NCBI RefSeq assembly: GCF_037975245.1
Contig: NC_092565.1
Span: 3,905,499-3,969,498, forward strand
DNA from: Apostichopus japonicus
Taxonomy: Eukaryota; Echinodermata; Holothuroidea; Aspidochirotida; Stichopodidae
DNA: 64,000 bases
Reading direction: 5' to 3'
Under the pieces are notes generated by a model. It was given only the letters and a program-made list of their open reading frames with translations. It did no database searches and was not told where the DNA came from. Position 1 is the stretch's first letter. Each line of letters starts with the position of its first letter. Positions 12,201-27,200 of this stretch are shown one piece after another. Made by a program: the position numbers and the translations under genes.

Positions 12201-15200
12201 AATGCAACATCAGCACTTTGTAAGAATGCAGCATCTGCACTTGAGAAGAATGCAGCATCTGCACTTGATAAGGATGCAGCATCTGCACTTGATAAGAATG
12301 CAGCATCTGCTGTTATAAGAATGCAGCATCTGCACTTGATAAGGATGCAGCATCTGCACTTGATAAGGATGTAGCATCTGCACTTTATAAGTATGCAACA
12401 TCTGCACTTGATAAGGATGCAGCATCTGCACTTTATAAGAATGCAACATCAGCACTTTGTAAGAATGCAGCATCTGCACTTTATAAGAATGCAGCATCTG
12501 CACTTGATAAGGATGCAGCATCTGCACTTTATAAGAATGCAGCATCTGCACTTGATAAGGATGCAGCATCTGCACTTTATAAGAATGTAGCATCTGCACT
12601 TTATAAGTATGCAACATCTGCACTTGGTAAGGATGCAGCATCTGCACTTTATAAGAATGCAACATCAGCACTTTGTAAGAATGCAGCATCTGCACTTGAT
12701 AAGAATGCAGCATCTGCACTTGATAAGGATGCAGCATCTGCACTTGATAAGAATGCAGCATCTGCACTTGATAAGGATGCAGCATCTGCACTTGATAAGA
12801 ATGCAGCATCTGCACTTGATACGGATGCAGCATCTGCACTTGATAAGAATGCAGCATCTGCACTTTATAAGAATGCAACATCAGCACTTTGGAAGAATGC
12901 AGCATCTGCACTTTATAAGAATGCAGCATCTGCACTTGATATGGATGAAGCATCTGCTGTTATAAGAATGTAGCATCTGCGCTTGATAAGGATGCAGCAT
13001 CTGCACTTTATAAGAATGTAGCCTCTGCACTTTATAAGTATGCAACATCTGCACTTGATAAGAATGCAACATCTGCACTTTATAAGAATGCAACATCAGC
13101 ACTTTGTAAGAATGCAGCATCTGCACTTGATAAGAATGCAACATCAGCACTTTGTAAGAATGCAGCATCTGCACTTTGGAAGAATGCAGCATCTGCACTT
13201 TATAAGAATGCAACATCAGCACTTTGGAAGAATGGAGCATCTGCACTTGATAAGAATGCAGCATCTGCACTTGATAAGGATGCAGCATCTGCACTTTATA
13301 AGAATGTAGCATCTGCACTTTTATAAGAATGCAGCATCTGCGCTTGATAAGAATGCAACATCAGCACTTTGTAAGAATGCAGCATCTGCACTTGATAAGA
13401 ATGCAGTATCTGCACTTTATAAGAATGCAATACACCAAGAGCTGTGCGGTCTCATCACAATCTTCTGCAATTGCAATTTTTGACGTGGTGATAAATTGTT
13501 CAGTGATTCATTTATATGAGAAAAAAAAACAAGAACAAAATATCTCTTAGCCTAGCTGCTGTATGAATCATGTTGATAATGATTCACCTTGTAACCGGCG
13601 ACATCATGGTTCTGATGGGAGCTTTGTGGTGGGTCCTCCCAGGTGACTAGTGCACTCGTAGGGGTCATAGGGTTCACATGCAAATTAGTAGGTGGTGCTG
13701 TAGGATCTGAGTATGAAAGATTAAAAACAAAGAAAACCCCTTTCAATCAGGAGTTCTAGTCACATGATATTTACTCATATGTGTCATCACATCAAACATG
13801 CTGCCACACATAGCATAATACATTTTAAATGAATATTCAGTTAATTCACTTGAGTATATATTACATCATTTTATAAAGGAACAAGCATTTTAATGACCTT
13901 GGGGTACCTTTTATAGGCACTTTAACCACTCACTTTATACCACTTTGATAATCCCACACTGCATATGTGGCATATACCATCTAGGCACCATAATGGTGTA
14001 AATGTTCTATACCCATAATCATACTTTCACCGTTTCAGAACAGCTCCAAAAGTGCCAGTTTACACTTCCTCTGACAATATTAAAACCTAGACCAACCTGT
14101 ATAAAGTTCTGATACTAACAACAGTGAAATTCATATCAGATGTTATAATCTCTAATATTTCACAGAATCATTTTAATCATAAACTGACGTTATCCATCGT
14201 CTTCATTAATCTTCCAGATATGACAATTTTTTTCCCCCTGTGGCTGAATTTCTAAACATATGTATCTATTGTATGTATTTTAGATCCTCCTGCAAGCAGG
14301 AACTCGTGAAGAAGCCTCAATGGCTTATCAAAGCCGCAAGCTGACCGAAATCAGTCTCTTAGATTCATATTTACCGTCCATGAATATGAATTGTCAATTG
14401 TCAACAACTCTGTAACTGGACGACATACATTAATCTTGGAGTGACTCGAACCGGGGACCTTATGATTGGAAGGCTGCGGCATTAACCACTGAGCTAACAC
14501 TCAACGTCTGGTGATTTCAGACTTACATAAGTCCTGTTCGCAGATGTAGTAGTATGACGTAGTACAGTCAGCATCGTTGAGCAGCTGGGAGGTCGTGAGG
14601 ACTGCGCAGTCTTCCCCGCTCCCGGAATCGCTCGGCTGGTTGGCTCCCCAGAAAGGGCTGGTCACGGACAGGTAGGACACGTCATTGACGTACTTAAATG
14701 AACCTGTCGAACCGATACAGATATTGCTATGAGATCATCTTAGGTATTACCTGTCTCCTCTATACACATACACTACCCTACCTAGACATTAATTGTAGAT
14801 ACAAAAACAACAGTAATAAAAAATATATTAAAAAACAACAACGGATGAAGCAGATGAAATAATGCTCACTAGAGAGTGAAATTATAGATTTGCAAAGGAA
14901 GCAGTTTTTGGGGGGCTTGCAGTCACGTTCACAGTTGCAAAGGATATTACCAGGGTTACAAGATAAAAGGAGCGGAGAGTGTATTATTGCAGGTGGACAG
15001 GAAGTTAGTTCATTGTTTGTAAATATTTCAGTAGAGTTGTATACTAGCGGTAGCTGTTATTTTTATTTCGGTATCTCCTTCCTGTAAACTTGAACGTTCT
15101 CTCTGACTCATTCAGGTTGGACGGTACGGACAGTTACCCTAATCCTGTTAATATACTACATACTAAATAAACACCATCCTGGTATCCTGGCTTTATTTTG

Positions 15201-18200
15201 ACATTCATATTGTTCATTAAGAGGACTTGACTTTACAACCATGCAGGAACAACACTTCATCTCTGTTATGATGGATCTGTATCACTTCATCACTCAGGGC
15301 CTTTAAATCACGAAACCACTTATACACACCCATCTACTAAGAAATCCTACCCTGCAGGTTTCTGCCCAGGGTCCTTCTTCGGTCTATAGTATTTACATTT
15401 CACATGATTATACTAGCCACAGCCCTCCTTTGTAGCCCCCTCACTACTATTTTGACATTCCTCCCATGCACATACACCTGTCTTGCCCTAGCTCATACTT
15501 GGTACAGGCAAGCTAGTTCTCCCAGCTGTGTGCCTAATATTTCCTCACCAATACCATCCCTAGATAATTTATACACCAATTATTAAAGAGAACTGAAACT
15601 TTGTTCCCACCTCCCCCACATCCAGAATAGAAAATGTTAAGTGCACATAATCCTCACCCCCCGAGCTCCCCCACCATCCACCCTCTCTATTACCATAGTT
15701 ACTGCTTGGCACACATTCTTTCCCCTCCTACCCACTCTGTCTCTGAATATAGGGGGCTAACAGAAGGGAGGGGGGGGTAGGGTAGCTTACACTCCTGGGG
15801 ACAATTGATCAATTCATGGGGCCTGGGAAGATCAAGGAAAATAAAATTGCATAAAGGACAAATGCTGGTTACAGAATTTGGGCTGGTGGATATAATTGTC
15901 CCTTGGGGCCTCAGATTGGCTCTCGAATCCTCTGCTGGAAGATTCATGGCTCACCCTCACCCCTAAGATTCCCCTCTAGCGACCTTAACACGTACCTTCT
16001 TGGTCTGCATCCGAGAGGCCTATCCAGTAATTTCGAGTCGAGTACCTGTACCGGTAGGATTTTATCAGGTACTCCCACTCAGCTTCAGTTTCTATCACCA
16101 CCAGGTCGGCGTTCTGCGCCTGGCAGGAAGTCCGAGCGGCGTCGAAGGTCTTCGTGTCGGAGCTGAAGTAGTAACAGCTGTGGAGATCACTGTTGTAGGA
16201 CCAGCTCGATACGCAGGAAGAATGAGTCGGTTGAGCTATGGCGGATGCCCCTATATTTTTTTTTTTCGATGACAAAAACAGGCGTGAACTAAATTAACCC
16301 AATATGATCGATTCTGTGGGAATGGGTTTATACAAGAGGTCAGATTCTGTTTCCTCCAAATAAACAAACAAGCAGGAACTTTTCTGTACTCAACCCTCCT
16401 CCTTCCTTCACAGTCCCTTCCCTTCCCACCAAACTACTTTTCTTCATTTCAGGATCAAACTAAAGATAATAATTAATGCACAAATCACCATTCTATGGTA
16501 ACCGTCGACTCACCAACTGCCACTTTACACATGAAATATCGAGAATTCTCCACGGTCGCGTCGATGTAATCGTCCGAGGTGTAGGCGTACATCAGGGCGG
16601 CGTTCTCGGTGATGTCTCCATTGGGTTCGCTACTGCGCCAACGAGAGTATGTTATGTTGTTCCCTTCCGGATCTGTCCAGAGACCTAAAACAGTATTTCG
16701 AGGAGGGGGGGGGGAGTGAAGAGGACGAGAGGTCAGATATCCATGCACGGTGTAGTTCTTCATCAGTGACTATACATAGGGCCGTGGAACTCCAGTCCCG
16801 ACTCGAGACTGGAGTACTACTTAACTGTTTGGTTAAGTCATTCGTATGACTATTACTTAATGGTCTCAACTTTGCAGCATTCGACGTATGCTACTTGCAC
16901 ACCGAACACACAACATGTTTGGCCGTTGTATTTGTTAAGTCATTACAGATTAATTAGTTAATATAGAAACAAGTACATGATCTCCCCCCTCCCCCACCCC
17001 GCCCATTTTCTTTACTTTCTGTGGTTTGAACATGGCAAAATGTGTCACTCATGCATATAGTGTACCGAGGCTGGGGGAGGGGAGGACAAAATGTTAGCAA
17101 TTTTGGATCCTTCAGTTATGGAATAACTCTTGACCTGGAACCAATGGGGACTATTCTATGAGGTGTGCCCTTTAAATCTGCCTTTTACCTTCCTTCTCTA
17201 CATCATTAACACCTATCCAAAACGCGGCTGTGGTTGGGTTCATCCAACGAGCCGTCTGCCTCAGTAGATGGTACTCAGCCTCATCCTGTGGGGTGGCCAG
17301 ATGACCTGAGTAATAATAAGCCAAAACAACAACTGAATGTATAATGAAGGAGTTATTTGTCATAAAAAATATCAAATTACATTCCAGTCCTATCTTTCAA
17401 AAAGAAAGAGGCACATATTGACAACAATACCACCAATGTTAAGACATATGTGATCCTCTATGATGATGTTTATGTAACTGATAGTATGATGTGCATGCAT
17501 ACCACTCACTGAAGTCCAGCAGTTATGAAAGACATCTATGAAGCTGTTTATTAATGTCTTTCAAGATTGTAAGACACACATGGTGTTATACCTAGAGGTC
17601 TACAAGTGAACTAAATTTTTGAATATCTTCTATCATAAATTCATTAATACTATAATGATATAGTAAGACATGTATGATACGACTATAAAGTTTTCTGCCA
17701 GTGATAGGACGACACCAATGATCCCATACATTGATGTCTAGCCTACCTGTTAAGCAAGACATCCATAATCACTTATGATCCCATACAGTGATCACGTCTT
17801 CCAGCTAAGTGAGACATCTGTGATCACTTATATGAATGTCTCGCAGTGATGGTAAGACACAAATGATCCCATACATCAATGTCTACCCGTTAAGCAAAGC
17901 ATCCATGATCACTTGTGATCCCTTACAATCATGTCTTCCAGGTAAGTGAGACATCTATGATCACTTATATGAATGTCTAGCAGTGATGGTTAGACACACA
18001 CACACACAATCCCATATAATGGTGTCAGCTGCAGACTGTTGATTACCAAGCAGCAGTAGATACATTTACATGTGCCTTACAAGTATACTGTACCTCTGAT
18101 GGCTCATTTAGATTACCCACCTCCTTGGCCTTGACAGTAAACCTCTGCATCATACCAGCTGTACGTTGACTCATAGAACCTGTAGCAATAAGAGTTGTAC

Positions 18201-21200
18201 TCGGCCCAGCTAGATGGACAGCTGTCAGAGGCTGAGAAGAGAGCCAGAGAGAATAATTCAATGTAGAAGAGAAAATTTGCAGTTTTCAGAAACGAAAAGA
18301 GAGTAAAAAAATTTGAAAATGTCACAGGTACCATCCAAATGGAACATAGCAAATGACTTTTGCACAGAATAACAGACTGTACCACTAGGGTGGCCACTTC
18401 AAAATGGAGGACACATCACAGGCATCTGCCATATATCTTCCCTTTATGTATATTACAAAAATGAGAATAAACTGCTATTGACAAGTAATAATGCAGTTAA
18501 CCTGAAGCTTGGAGAGATCATTTTGTAGTAACAAGCTGTAATGAAGTTGTACCTGTTTGCAGCATTAGATGCGTGATTAATTCATGCACGTTCATAAACA
18601 GTAGCCAGTACAGTACACTTACGTAGGAGATTTAAAAGTATGTAGCTGAAGGATTCTGTAAAATCAAACGTCCGTTGTTAGCTTCAAGTCTGATTTCTTA
18701 GAAGTCCTGGACGTCCCTGTGTCCGTTGAGATGTCATCGAGGATGGAGGTCAGTGCACTGAATTGGGAGGCCGTCCGGCCTAAAGCCAGACGTGCTACAG
18801 CTGAGCTTGCAGTTCGATGCCTTGCTGATTCTAAGTAACATGCGTATGTGGGGGCAGTAGGCATATATTTGTGTTACAACTTGTGTGGGTCGGTTATATT
18901 TGCAGGGGGGGTGCTTAATCCAGCTGAAGGGAGGATTAACTGAAGACCGTTTGTCAAATAACAGTACCGTTGGACTATATTCCCAAAACCACCACCATCA
19001 TCCTCACCACCACCATCACCACCACCATCATCACCACCACCATCACCACCACCCCCACCACCATCACCACCTCCATCATCACTATCACCATCCCTCAACA
19101 TCATCATCACCACCACCACCACCACCATCACAATCATCACCACCACCATAACCACCACCATCATCATCATCACCACCCCCACTATATTCTGTTTAAAACA
19201 TCATCATCATCAATCAGTACTTATAAAAACTTCGGATAATGTGAAACACTTTAAAAGTGCCTTGAAAGAGAAATATTTTAAGCTGTTTCCTGAAACTGTT
19301 CAGTGAGAGGCAATGTCCGAGTTCATGTGACATGGAATTCCATAAGCGAGGGCCATGACTCTAGAAAATGCACGACCACCGTATCCATTGAATTTGAAGC
19401 AAGGCTCAATAAGGAGATTAGCATGTTGAGTGTGGAGAGAACGAGTTGGCTTGTAAGGGGAGATGAGATCGCACAAATATTGAGGTGTTTGCCATGCATG
19501 AAGGGCCTTCCATGTAAGCAAAAGAATTTTGTAGTTGATTCTTTGTTGAATTGGAAGCCATCAGTGAAGGTGATATAAAGCTGAGGAGATCTGTTTTGGA
19601 TCTTCTCATGTTAAGAATCACTCTAGCTTGCACTATTATGCACAACATGTAACTTGTTTGTTAAACGTTTGGGAAGACCAGCTAAGACAGCATTACCACA
19701 ATCTAGACGAGATGTGACAATAAAGGCATGAACCAGTGTTAAATGAGGATAAAAAGTAATTTGGCTAACAGAAAGTCTTGATGAGACATAATCAAATTCA
19801 TTTATTTGTATACCTTTGGTAATATCATGCACAACACACACATTACAGAAAGCTACATAAATTCCCTGCCAACAACTCGGTTGGAGGGTTTAAAAGCATT
19901 CTTACCTCTCGCCTGATTTTCTTGTCTGTCAACTGGGAGAAGGAAATGGAAAACACAAGAAAAATATCTAGTAAATTTGATTGAAAAAGTGAAATATTGG
20001 GATTATTAAATAATGAAGTAATAGTACACCCCAGCGGTCTGTCGCCATGAACCCTGACAAGGGCATTTAAATAAGTGAGCATCAATAAAACCAGCTCCTT
20101 TCTAATGGTCCCATACTCTCAAAGTTTGCCTTGCATCCTTTACAAATTTGCACTAGCATGTAGGGTAATAATTTACTGTATTAGGTTTGCAAGACAAAAT
20201 ATTGATATTGTACAGTTTTTGTTGTGATTGTGTTTTTTGATGTGATTGTGTTGATTGATAGCAGTGTTAGCCCTAGGATGTTTAATTTATTTTTTTTGGG
20301 GGGGAGGGGTTTCAAAAAATAAAAATTGGGGGTAGGGGATTTGATGCTGTTAGTAGTTAGATGTATGTACATATGCCCGGACCGATATTTAATGCACATA
20401 TAGTACATACAGTGCAGTACACATGATCGACCAATGCGACCAATACACACTGTGCAGTGCCGAACTAACAAAGCCAGTGTTTTCTTTTTGGAAAGATTTG
20501 ACCAATCAGGTTACTCCTTACAAAAATCAACAAAACTTTATAACATCCGGCTTGTTATTGGCAAGTCTTGTAACTACAGTAATGGTGCTACTTGCAGGAA
20601 GTAACAGGAACTGTTGCAGGAAATTCCCCCCAAGACAAAACATTTTCGTGGGACCCCCTAGATAAATTGCAGGAACCCTGCAATCATGCGTCCTAATGCG
20701 TTCAAAAGTAGCTAGTAACAAACAAGCAAAGAAGCGATTATACAAGTAAACAAATTCTATACTAATTATTCTGTACTTTCGTCATCTCTAACATGATGTT
20801 TTACTTGCAAAATGAGAAAAATGGTGAAAAATGTATAGATCGGTGAAGTATATTGGATCAGTATTAACAATTGCAAAAAGGACAAACTTGCCAGTACGTG
20901 TGAAAGAATCTATCGTGTATATATAGTAACCGTAGTTGTATAATCATCATAAAACTCACAGATTCGAACAAAGAGGTGATACGTCGAACCTGATCCCGTT
21001 GCCTGGGTTTTGTCGTTTTCCTCACTCAGCCAGCATTCGTTGGTGGACGGTTTGTAATCGAACGAACGGCAAGTAAAATCGGTCGAGTCGGCACAGGTCG
21101 AGGCGCAGGAGTTCTGATCTACTCCGGAGATGTAGAGGTTGTTGAAGCCGTCGATGTGAGCTTCCCTGATCAACATGAAATCTGTCCTGGTCGTGACCAT

Positions 21201-24200
21201 GTCTACATCCGAAGGGAAAGTAAAATGAAAGTTCACTCCACTAAAATTGATAGATGTTATTTTTAAACTTCAGAGGAATTTTAATACCCTTAGTTAAAGG
21301 ATAACATTATCCTCAAAATTAGTCAAGAACTACTCTGGAAGGCAGTCGGTTTACAATGGTTACAATGTACACTTTATAGCTACGCTGATCTGGCTATTTC
21401 AAGTTAGAGTCCTAGACCATTTTGGATATATGTTACCATTTGGAAGACAGGCAAAATGTCAATTGCTCTTGGATGGAGGCGATTAGGGCTCAAACTCAAA
21501 AGCTCCCAGATGCAAGGTTTTAATTGCTTCTAATAATAATAATAATTATGATACAGTGTATTCATATAGCGCCAAATCAAGGTAGCTGCTCTCTGTGCTT
21601 AACGAAACAGGTCAATCCCAATCAAAAGAAAGTAAAGAAATGAGATAATAGTAATATGTCATAGTCCAGCCTCCTCCCCTCCCCCACCCCAACAAAAGTA
21701 AAAAAGCAAAATGTAGGTTCTAGTTATTTTTTTACCAGGGGCGTCAATCATGGGGGGAAGATGGGACACGTCCTCCCACTTTCTCAAGAGCTGGGGACAC
21801 AATATCAAATGTCCCCCCCCTCACCCCCCAGGTTTATAGTTATTGGCTCGTGTAGACACTTGGCCTATCAGGCTCATAATGACTCGTGTCAAAAGGAGCT
21901 CAAAAATTGTGCTATAAGATTAGTAGTTAACAGTTATTAATGTTTTATTCTTATCTGCTCAACCGACTCCCAATGAAACAGCTAGAGAACTTTTTCCCAC
22001 TGGGTTGAAATTTATAGCGTAAACTAAACGAGGAACCGCACCCATATGCGGCTGAGGTTATATGTTCAGCCAGCAGATAATGGAAGCCTGCAGCATTCAC
22101 TAATCTTCTTTCCAGTAATATTTTTTATTATGGTATGTTGTATTATCATGATGTACAAGCAAAATAACACTACTTGTGCATTATATTGTGCATTTAGTTT
22201 GGTTAAGCATTCATAGGTACATATATGGTGCTAAGCCTGGCCGGTGCTAAGCCGCTAGTCATGTTGTTGTTATACCCATGTTACTCATTATACCTCAAGT
22301 TCTAGTTTAGTAGTTATGTACATGTGTTCACAAATATTCAGGGCCGTAGCTTGGTGGGAGGGGGGAGGCAGCTGTTCCCTTGAGATTTCCACTTCCTAAA
22401 TGAAACGTTAATGTGAACGCATGGACATAGAGTAAGCGCTATTTCAGTTAGTTTTAGCAAAACGAACATATGATTTCTTCTGATGTCATTAGTCAGTTGT
22501 GTGCAACTTCAAGATTCTAGGCACAAACTGTAGGAATGGGCTTAAAAAAGGACACATGGTTTATTCTAACGCCTCATCAGGTATACGCACGAATGTGGAT
22601 GCGATGACCATGTGTCTATTTTTTTTTTCACGACTTTGGTTACAAAAACATCAAATGTAAAGAGCTTCTAAGATCTGTGTGGCAGTCTAATGTTAAACTA
22701 CGGTCCATAAATATATTTATTACATCTATCTGTTACATATAGGCAAAGTTATAGAGCAAAGTTTAACAATGTAGTTTCTGTGTTTGGTTTAAGTTTCAAT
22801 TTTACTAATCATGATAATGGCCCTAAGGTACACCTGGATGTTAAATTGATGTCTTTCTTAATTGAAATCTAGTCACTTGTCAGATGTGACTTTTGTCAAG
22901 ATGCATTTATGACTGACATATCAATTCAGGGACCAAACAGGAGCAAACTTGAAGACCTCCAGATGTGAGTCAGCCCCTGCCCCCCCCCCGGCTTGCCCCT
23001 GGACCCCATCAGGGGCTCTAAGGCGGGCGCGTGGACTCCACCCGATAAAGGCTTTGCGCCAAGGTGCTTGCGGTGTGCGCTACATGCCCACTCCTTAAGT
23101 TTCATCCATAATCAATCATGTCCCCCCCCCCCTCTCACTTTCTGAGTGGGATTGATGCCCTTGCTTTTTACAGCTAGCCAGGTAATCATCTACATTTTAT
23201 TTTGGACAATGACACATCAGAGACTAACTCTCTTACCTTTCAAAAGAGAGATGAACAATGTAGGCTGGTGTTGTTCATATCTTATCAGGCAGAAAAATCA
23301 CTGCTCATGTACTTCATGAGTACAAGTCTCATCATATCATTGAACTCGACACAGCTGTATACACACACATACGAAAAAACAAAAAAAATACACACACATA
23401 GTACTGTGGTTCAGCTACTGGTTCAAACATGCAATGTTTAACTTACATGACACATCTCCTTTGCAGTAGAGAGAACCCAGCGTAATGTACCCTTCCTCGG
23501 AACTGTCCCCGGTGTCGCCAAAGTTGATCTTCGTAACCGGCAGATCGTCCTTGTAGGTCAAATAGCCATCGTCTGTCCTCCAAGTCTGGTCATTATTACT
23601 ACACTGGCAGATTTTCCCGTTCACACAATTTCCTATGAGAATTGACAAAGAAAACGAAGCATTCCTTGGTCAGCTTAGGTGGCCGAGATTTTAAGCGTGA
23701 AAATTTTAGACCACGTAACTAGGTCGGGTCAGCCGGTCAAACTTACACATTACACAGCAGTCATGCAGGTACTAGTAGATTTTCTCCAGCTGTTTTGAAA
23801 AATTAGAAACTACTAATTTGGCGGAGCTAGGGGTATTGGTCAGGGGGGGGGCGAGAATGGTCTGTAAGGAAGCTTTCGACACTATCTAAGCGGAGCGCCA
23901 CCACAGCTTGGCACAGAGCGTACAGAAATTTTTTGAGTAAAGATACTCCCTAGATCGCTGGAAATGACCCTCTCCGGGCCTTGCTAATAATGATAATAAG
24001 ATAATGTGACAAATGTCAATAGGTAGATGAGAGCACAATAAAAAAGTCAATAATCGCGAATAAGTAAAAATTGGTAAAAAGCTGAAAAGGGCGCCAGCAG
24101 TCCATTTGAGTCCGTCAGGACTGTATGGACGCTCCGCCACTGCTAAAAGAGCGGAATTTCAAATGCTCCGTCTGTTGACTCACCTTGTGCGCCACACTGG

Positions 24201-27200
24201 CAGTAGTCGGTCCCCTGCGTTGCCCCACCCCAGTACGATATCTTGGCACCGTCTCTGTCGTACCAGGCAGTGTAGTCGGCGTCCATTGTGCTACCCTTAC
24301 ATTCCCACTAGAAATGACGAGACAAGGTTTCATGATTATAAACGTCTCCAGAAAACCCTACTAGTTCCGATTGTATGTGCTTTGATCTTCACATTGTACA
24401 AACTTCAAGTGATGCTAGATATGGATCATGTTTCATTTTTTTCTGTTTTGTTTGTTAATAGGTCGAGGGGTTTTTGTGATGCCAACCGATCATGGTGACT
24501 GTTACGGGTTACGCAGAGCAATGAAAAACCCGGCACAGATGGCATGACTGTCTGACAACCAATAAGACACACAGAGGAAATGGCAAGGGAGGATTTGACA
24601 TTAATTTTTCTTGTTTTCAGTAAGTGATTTGATTTACATGCATGTCTTTGTATTTGACCCTCCACAATTAAATGTAAAGAATATCTATGGCGTTTAAATG
24701 ACTTTGCTCCCATTCTGGGATAATTTTAGAAGAAATTTCACTGAAAAGTATCAGCTAGTAGATTTTGCTTACATATCATTTCCTCTAATTGAATTGCTGA
24801 ATAATATTGATACATTGTACAGTAATTCATTATGTGGCCACATCCCTACTCCTGAACTGTGAAAAAAATCATAATAATAATTATAATTATAATGATCATA
24901 ATTATTTTTTGAAATTTCTCACTCGATTAAACTAGGGTTCATCTGTGCTTGCACGGAATAAAATGTTACCATCTGATTGTTGCAACCCACAACACTTGTA
25001 GCTCAAAATAGCTGCTCAACTTCTTACATATTGCATGGAAAGGCTGACATAGCAGAGACAAAATTATTGACAGGTAAACATCATGTTTATTGTTAGCACA
25101 AATATTGCAAAAATGCATAAAAAACACTGATATATATATATATGTTTATACATATATATATATATAAAAACATAAAAAACCAAACTCGATATTTGTCATT
25201 TCAAACTAATGTACCTGAAATCAATATAAGGTTATGTGTGTCACTATTTGTGTATTAACCCCCCCCCCCCCCACCCTACTCCCAAATATGTTAGAAGGTC
25301 AGGTATTGATGGTTCACTTTAATTGTCCCCTAAAAGCATCACACCTTAAAACTGAAACAATTTTGTACAGCTCTCATTGGAAACTCTTCAATGTCTGGTT
25401 ATAATCTGATTGGTCAAACGTTCCAGAAAGGACATTGCTCTTGAGAAAGTTTATAGCAATTCTTAGCATGTTGGAGGGTGGGAATGTGTGTCAAGCAAAT
25501 GTACTTTTCTCAAGTGCAGAAATTGTCCCTCTACCCCATGCTACAGTAGTACTGACCATCATAGTCACAACACATGCAAAACACCCTCATTCGCCACTTG
25601 AATTCTTTCCACCGTGACAGAGCAGACCCAGCCAATTGAGTGGTCTTTTCCACAAAAATATGAGGGGGAGGTGAGGGAGTCACAATCCAAAAATAAAGGG
25701 GAGATTATATGGACAAAATATGGTGAATCAATGGCAAACTCCATTTCAGACAAAAACAGTAGTCAAATATTTTAAATCGAATCTTGCAGGAAGGCATAAT
25801 CATGAGAATTTGAGATTACCTTTATTCAAAGCCAGGACAATCCATGCATTAAAACAGGCCTGGGAGATTTGGCAAATACTGCAACAAAGACTCCTTAAGT
25901 TACCCTGGTATATATGTTTACCTTGATGTACTGGTAACATTCATTGCTGATATCTGCTAACACAGCAGCCTGGGTGTAGCTGACGTCCTCGTAACGTACA
26001 CCTAGGGAATAGGAGAGAGGGTCCTCGTATCCCGAAATCCTCGTGCGGATTTCTTGATTGTGTTGTATCCTGGCTATGCCTATCATGTTAAAAATGGAAT
26101 TTAATTCTATATTAGTATATATATAAGCACCTGCAATTTTGGAAGAATATGGCAAGAATTTATATTAACTCGAGGTTCACATTTCTTTAATAAATATTAG
26201 ACCAAATGTCAGGCACTGGCAAGATCACATTTGTCGTACACACCCGCTTTCCTTCATTGCACTGCACTCGCATTAAGCACTTCCAAGCTTATAAGTCTAC
26301 GTCAAACAATTAATGGCGATTTTATAACAGCCAATCATTTTCCAATTAAATCCCATTTTTTTGCAAAGTTAATTTTTATCTATCTCATCTCCTGTCAGTA
26401 AAAAAGACAGAGTAAATGCAGCTTTCTGCAGAATACGATGTGCATCAGTGAGCTTGACTCTCTCTACCAGATGAGCAATATATCCAATGTCTTTTCTCTG
26501 ATTCCAGAGAAAAATAAAATGATATAAAACAGACTGTAATTCAGAGTGTGTCCTACTACTTTTTGCATGAAGTTCCACGAAAAACCACAACGAGGTATCC
26601 AATGAAGGCAACCAAGACAGCAGCAGGTGAGGGCAGGCACGTAACCACCCCCCCCCCCCCAATCCTCTCCAAATTTTCCATTTCTTTTTTCAAAATTTCT
26701 ATCTCAAGAAAAACTAAATTTGTACAAAAACAGAAGAAAAAAAGAATACAAATGTAGGGAAAAAGATGGAAAATATTTCATCATTTGGCATCTAAGCTCC
26801 CCCTCATGAGATAAGTTCAAATATCTCACAGGGGAGGGGGCATCCCCTCCCTTCAGACCCCTCCCCCAGGACGGTGATCCTCCTGCATTGATATGCCACC
26901 CCCCTCTTCCCAAATCGGTTTCTCTGCATGGCTATGGGCCTGCATGGGTGATGGAGACTTTATCAGCCCTTCTCTTTTTTACCAATCAGTGTTTTGCACA
27001 GCTGTATTACCATTTCAATGTAATGCTCTCTGCATATAAGTACCTGTACTCCCATCAGATGACATATCACAATAGACTCTGAATGGATCCTGGCCGTTAT
27101 TCCTTCCGTCAGGGTCCACCGTGTAGTACGCACTGCTCGAGTAACCCTTCCTCTTCCATTCTGCACACGACGCTGTCAGAATTAAAGAGGAAAATCACCA

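Noticed and set aside
10881..12374. A 497-codon plus-strand open frame and long minus-strand frames
   Set aside because: They are pure 24-bp repeat within an intron of a well-supported gene; openness follows from the unit length.
14443..14506. A tRNA gene on the minus strand
   Set aside because: A and B boxes are there but the acceptor stem does not pair well and SINE-like sequence follows.
18885..19239. His-rich and Gly/Asp-rich open frames
   Set aside because: They come from the CAC/CAT microsatellite.
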